Below are positions 57,592 through 64,000 of a DNA stretch of 64,000 nt, piece after piece (within the stretch, counting starts at the first letter, position 1; the number at the start of each line of letters is the position of its first letter). Origin of the DNA: Diphasiastrum complanatum (taxonomy: Eukaryota; Streptophyta; Lycopodiopsida; Lycopodiales; Lycopodiaceae). A program made the position numbers and the translations under genes. The notes beneath the pieces were generated by a model that was not told the DNA's origin, made no database searches, and was given only the letters and a program-made list of their open reading frames with translations. The DNA lies in the NCBI GenBank assembly GCA_029204225.1, contig CM055108.1, forward strand, positions 10,612,461 to 10,676,460. Reading direction: 5' to 3'.

Positions 57592-57594
57592 ATT

Positions 57595-58020
57595 CTCCCT
57601 CTTAATGATTAATTATCTATTTCCTTTACACCCATAATAAGTAAATGAAAATTTTCAATTTATCCTTGCTAGGCTCTTTTCATGAGTATGCCACGTGCTC
57701 ATTTTTCAAACAAGCGATGAGCTCCACTTCTTTAGCTTAAAAATTCTCTAATTTGAAGTGGCAGTGGACCTCGATGTGTTGGGCATGAGCATGAAATACA
57801 GTAACTATGGTGTTAGCAATCTAAATGCAAGTTTGATAATCTGATTCATAAGAAATTGGAATTGTGTTATCTTTATTTTTTTCCATCAATTAGTAGTCAC
57901 CTACATACACATATTGCATTTACTAATGTCCTGTATTTTGCGTCAGTTGATGAGAGAGCAATATATGGTTTCCTTTTGGTTTGCCTGGAAAATTATTGAT
58001 GAACCAAGTCAAAATGCATA
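57595..58020 (-). pseudogene. copia RNase H remnant (minus strand)
   Basis: The minus strand reads RQTKRKPYIALSSTDAKYRTLVNAI, then SDYQTCI-IANTIVTVFHAHAQHIEVHCHF and KEVELI, with stops between. These match the end of copia RNase H (ALSSTEAEYRAL; FHARTKHIEVHCHF). The purine tract follows at 57604. It is badly decayed. Confidence 0.75.
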
Positions 58021-60039
58021 ATACATCAAATACTATACAACACAGGAAATGTATGGTCTACTGATGGTCGTATAAAGTGAGCCGTCTGTCTCTAAAGACT
58101 CTCATTTACGTTTTTTCTTGTATCTGAAGATGAAAGCTTCAAGCGCCCTTCCATTGTAACTCATCAAAAGTTTATAGTCAAACTTTTCATTTTGCATGTA
58201 TTACTTTGTCACTAATATTACCTTGAAAAAAAAATCATGACAACACTACAAAGAAAAATTATTAGTTTTTTGTGTTCAAATTTGGACATACGCAAAAATA
58301 AATTGAAAAGTAAAAATAATATTAAATTGAAATATTGAGATGTTTATTTTCTGTTTTTAAAAAATTGTTATGATATTGTATTTTTTACTGTTAAAATTTA
58401 GTTATTAGCTATAAAAATAATAATGTGGATGTTTGCAATATTGAAATTTGGTCTCATTTTCATTAGCTTTAAAAAAATTAAAAAAAATAAATATACAAAT
58501 TTTTAATTAGATATATGAAATTTAATTTTATTAGATGACGATTATTTTTAGAATTTATTTGAAACTCTTATAAAATCTCTTATCATAAATTCGTAAAATT
58601 TTGTGAGTTGCACTCTGTTTTTAATGATTTTTTAAGCTTATCATTTACAAAACTAGTCACTTAGATATTGTGAGGATTTATCGTTCTCCAAGCCAAAATC
58701 TCTAATTAGCGAATTAATTTCCAAACTACGGTCTTTGAGCATCTCAATATTTCATTGTGAAATTACCGTGGTTTTGAAATATGCCCATTCTTCGGTTGAT
58801 TATTGTGTGTTATTTTTATAGTTGTTTTGTAAAAATAAATAATTTAAAAACAAATGTGATGTTTTCCAGCTAAGTTTATTACTTTTTTTAAAAAGTGTAA
58901 AATACTATTGAAAAATTTAAAAATAACGAGTATACACACATTTTTAAGCTAGACAAAATTAGATATCAAATAAAATAACATAGTGACCCAAGAAGTAATT
59001 TATTTTTTGTATTCTATGAATCAACAATATCATTTATGTCTCTCAAAAGAAACATCAATAATTGGGTACTGTTATCTCATGTGTTAATGTATTCAACCTA
59101 CACATCATACTCTTGGATTATAACACTTGCTTCCATGTTAGCATTTTGCAGCTAGTAGGAGACTTTGTTGATAAAAAAAAATGACATTGCTTTTGTCATT
59201 TGTAATTTTTCTCATCTCTTCTAATTTGTTGGACTATTTTTTCTCATTTTAATAAATACCACTAATCTACTATCTACTTCTACAACAACAACAAGTCTGT
59301 CTTTTGAAAACCACATGTAATTGTCTTACTAACATTACTAAATATATCTAATACTCAATCTGCAGAGTGAGAAAAAATTTCAATTTATTGATTTATTATG
59401 TATTGTGACTTTTGATATGAACAAGCCACATGATCAGTCATGAGATCCTTCAGTTTCTTTAAATCAAATCGAGTATTAAAAGATTTTTTGCTATTGGTGT
59501 TATAGTGCAACATCAAACATTTGACATCAAAAGAATAATGACCAATTTTTACATATTCCACCTCAATACATAACCTCTCTCTATCAGCATTTTGAATGTT
59601 TGATTTATATTCGAAAACAAAAAAAAATTAACAAATTGATTTAAAAAAACTAATAAAACAATAAAGGTTAAACTAAAGTCTATGCAAAGCATAGGCACAT
59701 CAAACAAATCAAAATAGAATCAATGATCATTTACTAACATAACATATGATATTCTTAATTTGTGCATAATTGTAGATTTCTAGCTTGAGTGAAAAACATT
59801 TCCCAAATAGAAAAAATTGTGCATTCTACAAAACCTTGCATGAATAATTGAACTCCAATTTATTATAAGAGATATCAACAATGAAAATGGTGTGAACCTT
59901 TTCTTTTTTTTTAAAAACTAGAGATTTCCATACAACTTCCTTTCTAGATAGTATAGAAAGATGGTGGATCATCGACATTCTTTCAAATAAATGTCTTGAC
60001 AAAATTTTACAGAAAAATGAATCTCATCAATCCTAAAAG
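58021..60039. other. AT-rich spacer without recognised gene
   Basis: Very AT-rich, especially 58200-58960 and 59560-59700, with poly-A/T runs. No coding domain, RNA gene or clear repeat boundary was seen. It could contain old transposon debris or a matrix-attachment-like region. Confidence 0.6.
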
Positions 60040-60694
60040 TGATGGAGGATGCAAAAATCAAATATCTAGATCCAAACTATGAGCTGGAATCAAAACTAGT
60101 TACCAAAACTAGCAAATTTGGCATTTAACTCCACATTAGGCACATAGATTTGATCAAATGAACCAAAGTAAAGTACAACAAGTTTTTCAAATCTATAAAC
60201 AGGTTCGGTACCTTCCAAACCAAGCAATCAATGCATAAGAACACTCAAATCCAATAGCTAGAACTCGCCACCAAAAGACAATGATGATAGAAGTGAAAAA
60301 ACTCAATTTTTCTTGATATTTGGATGGAGATCCCATCATACATTTATACATTTCAAGCTTGGATCTGAACGTTTTAGGGCATCTCTGTACTTATCATAAC
60401 CTAACCCTAACATCTAACCTATAGGTCATTGGAGCCACCCTAATATGGGGTCAAGATCTCAAGATCCAAAAACAATGTAAAACATGCTATTTTAAGCTCC
60501 CAGAATTTCTCTAGCTAATCTAAGCACACTTTGGCCTCATTTCAAAGATGCTATCACAATGTAATATGAGGAATGAAGCCTTGGGAAAGCATTCTATGCT
60601 ATTTGGCACGTGTGGCATCTATTTACATGGCCATCTTGCCAATTACAATGCATGTGACCAAAATTGGTCAAGCTAGAATTGTGAAATTTCAACA
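60040..60694 (-). repeat. minus-strand 3' LTR, same family as the left copia element (655 bp)
   Basis: On the minus strand GTGAGGAGGAG (60705-60695) is followed by TGTTGAAATTTCACAATTCTAGC. The end is CCTCCATCA at 60040. It shares many words with 2384-3024. Confidence 0.8.
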
Positions 60695-60705
60695 CTCCTC
60701 CTCAC
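60695..60705 (-). other. polypurine tract (minus strand)
   Basis: GTGAGGAGGAG on the minus strand, the same tract as 2374-2383 on the plus strand. Confidence 0.8.
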
Positions 60706-60798
60706 AATTTAGCTTGATGAGACTATCATGGATCAATAATAATCACATGCATAAAAAAAACATAATTTACAGGTTCTTGATGTATGTAGTGAGTATGA

Positions 60799-61530
60799 TC
60801 ACTCATTACAATAAGAACATAATTTGAGCTCCAAGTTGGCAAATGTAGTGAGAGCTCCATAGAGGTTTCTCTTCAAGATCCAAGCTTTGTCTTTGGTAGG
60901 TTGTTGAATGATCACCTTGGGCTGCAAAATGTGAGTCTCCTCCTCAAAATAAATATGAAAAACAGTAGCTTTCCATAAGATCCAACTTTTGTATGAAGCA
61001 CATACAACCAAAGCTTGAGATATCACCATCTTGACAGCTTTATCCACCAGAACAATGAAATCCAACTTGGCATCCTTCCAATGAATTTTTTCATTCCTTG
61101 GAAATTCAAGAGTGAATGGATCACAAGATGAGGCCTTCGAATACATATTTGAAATTCTAATGAAAGTAGTAATGATCACTATTTCATCATCATAAGATAT
61201 AGGATGAAAAACAATGTTCATACTAGCATCATCAAAGGATTTTGTCAAATACATGACAGGTTTTCTATCAAACACAAAATAAGATGAGTAAAGGGAGATA
61301 TGGATAAACTTCCTTGCTACTCCTTTTCTCTTTACTCGAACCTTCATAATAAATTGATGTAGATTTAGGTCTCTTTTGCCTTGAGACAAGTGCTCCTTCT
61401 TGGGTTCCTCCTTGATGTCTTTTTTCTTCATCATGCTCACTCCCTCTTGGTGTTGATGATGAAAACATGGATCCAAACCATGATCTTCTTCAAGACTCTC
61501 AAGGACTTTGTTTTCAAGTCTAGTCCACAA
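60799..61530 (-). CDS. unrecognised 243-aa ORF inside a non-autonomous copia element
   Basis: An uninterrupted frame just before the purine tract and LTR, where RNase H would normally end. It starts MWTRLENKVLESLEEDHGLD, has a Lys/Glu-rich first third with VKRKGVARKF, then a folded-looking part (VMYLTKSFDDAS, YDDEIVIITTF, SWILWKATVFHIYF), and ends CSYCNE. None of the integrase, RT or RNase H motifs is present and I recognise no family. The weak counterpart VKGVARK near 14755 lies at the same place relative to a purine tract. It may be an accessory ORF of a non-autonomous family, a captured host exon, or chance. Confidence 0.45.
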   Translation of the reverse strand: MWTRLENKVLESLEEDHGLDPCFHHQHQEGVSMMKKKDIKEEPKKEHLSQGKRDLNLHQFIMKVRVKRKGVARKFIHISLYSSYFVFDRKPVMYLTKSFDDASMNIVFHPISYDDEIVIITTFIRISNMYSKASSCDPFTLEFPRNEKIHWKDAKLDFIVLVDKAVKMVISQALVVCASYKSWILWKATVFHIYFEEETHILQPKVIIQQPTKDKAWILKRNLYGALTTFANLELKLCSYCNE

Positions 61531-61593
61531 TTGCTTACCACTAGCAATCGCTTACCACAATTGACTAGTCCACAATTGCTTACCACTAGCAAT
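61521..61593. repeat. 45-bp-period tandem duplication
   Basis: TAGTCCACAATTGCTTACCA continuing to CTAGCAAT occurs at 61521-61548 and again at 61566-61593. It overlaps the start of the unknown ORF. Confidence 0.85.
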
Positions 61594-61644
61594 TTGCATT
61601 ACATACTTGTTGAACTTGAAACTAATGAGGCCAAATACTCTTGT

Positions 61645-62178
61645 TTAAATATAAGGGTCCTTCAAGGATGATTCACTTACTCTCATACAAGGTTCACAAT
61701 ATGCCTCTTTGAAAATGAAGTCAAAATCTTTCAACTTATGAATGAAAATGTCATGCTTACTTCTCTCACACTCAAGAGTAAGTAGATATGACAACCACCT
61801 TTCATTCCATACTTTAAAATTCAAAGGGACTCTCATTACAAAACTCAGCAAATGAAGTACAAATTGTATCCCCCTTTCCAACTTGCCTTTCCTTGTCCAC
61901 AAAAATGAGCATTGATAGATCCATCTTTGCTCTTGTGGCTCTCCTTGGAATAGTTGAAGCTCTCGATTTTGCTCCTCCTCTTGATCAAGCTCCTCCTTGA
62001 TCTCAACCATATCTTTGCCAATATGATTTTTAGAGGATTCATCATTCAAGATTACAAACATTTTGGCTCTACCATTGCTCTTTGTCCTATCAAAATGTAC
62101 ATAAAAATGAATCAACTTAAGAGGGTGAGGAGTCTTAGGGATAGTGTTAGAGAATAGCAACCTATAGCCAAAGCACAT
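61645..62178 (-). pseudogene. chimeric region between GAG-pre-integrase and the unknown ORF
   Basis: A 177-codon frame. Its middle (LNDESS-NH-GKDMVEIKEELDQEEEQN, PQEQRW) resembles the acidic linker between integrase and RT of copia polyproteins. Its end has no known match. The integrase core is absent. It overlaps the end of the upstream frame near 62112-62178. Confidence 0.4.
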
Positions 62179-63310
62179 GCTTCACAAACCTTTTCCTCCT
62201 TTTCCATGGATATTGGAAGGCCTAGAGCAAGCTCATCCTTGCACATGACTTCCATATACTTGATGTTGATGTGACCAAGCCTCTTGTGCCACAAATCATT
62301 TGTGGTCATCTTGTCCTCCTTGGCTACTATCACAAATTGGTTAGGATCTACAAAAGCATCAAGCTTAAACAACCTCCCAAACCTTCTTCCTCTTGATATG
62401 ATCTTCCCATTCTTCTTGATGTTGCATACATTAGTAGAGAACTCCACAATGAAACCATGATATAGAAGTTGACCAACACTAAGCAAATTCTTAGTGATGC
62501 TAGGAATGAAGAGAACACCATCTATCTTAGTCTTCTTGGAAGATCCTAGTCATAAGGGAATGGATCCCACACCTTCAACTTTACATTCATGTTCATTTGC
62601 TGTAAAAATGGACTTTATAGGTCCTACAAAAGGTGTGAGTTGAGAAAAATACTCTCTTTTACCCGACATGTGGGAGCTAGCCCCACTATCTATCCACCAA
62701 GGATCTTCACCTTTGACATTTGATGATGAAAAGGTTGACATCATGAGTGAGTCCTCATGATAGCTCTCTTCCTCCTCTTGTCCAATGTTGGCTTGGCTTT
62801 GATCTTGCTTCCTCTTGAAGCATTCCGAGGCATAATACCCCATCTTGCTACAATAGTAGCACTTTATCTTAGATTTGTCCTTCTTGGGCTTGACTTGTGA
62901 TGATGAGGATGTGGATCATCCTTGATCTCCATCGTTTGTTTGCTCCCTTTTGGAATGCTCCTCCCTTGGTCTTTGATTTGCCTTTGCTCTTGAGAAAATA
63001 AGGCTTTGTCATCACCATCATTGATGGAGAGCCACTCCATCCTTGATTTGATATGAGCCATCCTACTCCTCCTCGGCCATCAACACACTTTGAAGGTCTT
63101 CAATTGTAGGCAAGTTTCCCATGATGGCATAGCTTTGGACAAGGTTAGTAAAATCACTAGATAAGCCATTCAAACTATTTGCACAAGGCTCACTCTCTTT
63201 AATAGATTCACAACATAATTAAGCACTTTGTTCAAATCTTTTACTCTCAAAACAAATTGATGTCCACTCTCACTCTTTCCCCTGGAAGTATTGAAGACTT
63301 GAAGTACACC
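62112..63310 (-). pseudogene. copia gag-protease-GAG-pre-integrase remnant (minus strand)
   Basis: Reading down from 63310: gag pieces (VLRVKDLNKVLNYVV, WETCLQLKTFKVC) and RRMAHIKSRMEWLSINDGDD. A partial zinc knuckle (C-IVARWGIMPRNA, frame broken) lies near 62860. The protease has PWWIDSGASSHMSGKREYFSQL at 62700-62620. GAG-pre-integrase DLWHKRLGHINIKYMEVM and a zinc pair CEACAL occupy 62486-62112. Integrase, RT and RNase H do not follow. Frameshifts separate the blocks. Confidence 0.85.
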
Positions 63311-63319
63311 CAGCTAGAT

Positions 63320-64000
63320 CTACAAAGTTGACAGTAGTTTGGACCCTCAAATATTTTTGCAAATCTTTGAGAATGCATGTGATGTGTATGGCGAAACATC
63401 TCTCGATGCTGTGGTCCAACTATTTTCGATGACCATGGTCGCTAAAGCACGTGATTGGTTTTCAACCTTGATCGTGAAGATAAGACAGACTGGTCAATCT
63501 TGAAAGAGTCCTTTATTAAGCGTCTTAAGAGCCCTTTCGCTTGATCGAGAGTCCTTTTGTCAAATTGAGTAACATCAAGATGGCAACGAATGAATGTGTA
63601 CGAGACTATATCGAGTGTTTCAAACGCCTCAAAAGTCAAGTACAGGAACAACCCTTTGAACAGATGCTCATCATCTGGTTTTTAGTCGGCCTTTCAAGAT
63701 GGATTAGACGCGAGCTTAAATCAAATGACGAATATATGAGCCATCAAATTAGCTATGTCTAATGTCATCAAGGAAGAAGATGAAGGACCAGCTGTTGAAA
63801 GCGGGTCCAGGGAAAGACGAGCCACCACGTGCTCCTATCCATGAGTCAAATCCGATCGAGGACTCCCGAGATCAGCTTTTGGAAATCCAGTTGGAGTTGC
63901 TTAATAAGCAACATCAACTACGATGGAGAAACTCACCAATAATTTTCAAGCTACCCTGAAGTATATGCAAAGCAATGTGTCTGGTCAGCCAAACCCTGCA
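63320..64000 (+). pseudogene. Ty3/gypsy gag remnant, runs off the right edge
   Basis: Plus-strand pieces read PFRLIESPFVKLSNIKMATNE, CVRDYIECFKRLKSQVQEQPFEQM and IIWFLVGLSRWIRRELKS, the pattern of a Retrotrans_gag domain (DYI-RFK-L, P-E---I--F--GL---IR). Upstream parts are in other frames (DWFSTL, LKESFIKRL). Several frame changes show decay. The adjoining copia gag on the opposite strand stops at about 63310, so one element interrupts or abuts the other. Zinc knuckle and pol would lie beyond the window. Confidence 0.7.

Noticed and set aside
58180-58960. Very AT-rich block as an origin or centromeric repeat
   Set aside because: No repeat period or known motif was seen; base composition alone does not support a function.

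Overview
The window comes from a large, repeat-rich nuclear genome of a seed plant. The evidence is nested Ty1/copia and Ty3/gypsy LTR retrotransposons with plant-type initiator-Met primer sites, (CT)n microsatellites, AT-rich spacers and one plastid-type plant lipase gene. A gymnosperm would fit the density of degraded elements, but the sequence alone does not prove it.

Layout. 1-3024: 3' part of a copia element with an open pol frame, cut by the window edge. 3025-6864: a minus-strand non-autonomous LTR element with ~1.24-kb LTRs and an antisense gene fragment. Its LTR is split by a plus-strand solo LTR of the same family. 6865-10366: decayed plus-strand copia with its 3' LTR. 10430-12860: decayed minus-strand copia. 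12861-26978 (copy A): a mosaic of the long-LTR non-autonomous element, a copia LTR, Ty3/gypsy RNase H-integrase, a copia protease-integrase piece and antisense gypsy gag-protease, with an internal 2.5-kb tandem triplication. 26979-30200: rest of the gypsy gag, its primer site, a 133-bp (CT)n tract and repeat-like spacer. 30200-31870 and 41280-42310: unrecognised exon-intron-like DNA, split by a 9.1-kb second copy of the mosaic (copy B, 32022-41126) that is flanked by a 155-bp direct repeat of the target. 42324-53132: an old copia element interrupted in RNase H by an intact copia element (45479-51907, 1317-codon gag-pol, 654-bp LTRs, TGATA target duplication). 53400-53990: remnant of an RT-associated nuclease-like domain. 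54706-56400: intact intronless chloroplast phospholipase A1 gene. 57300-63310: copia remnants, including a non-autonomous derivative with an unrecognised 243-codon ORF. 63320-64000: Ty3/gypsy gag remnant running off the right edge.

The lipase is the only clear host gene. The intact copia element is the only element here that looks able to encode a complete retrotransposition machinery. The most unusual feature is copy B: a truncated duplicate of a retroelement mosaic, inserted about 5 kb from its probable donor and bounded by a 155-bp target duplication, far longer than any LTR-element or DNA-transposon duplication. All similarities were judged by reading; no database search was run.
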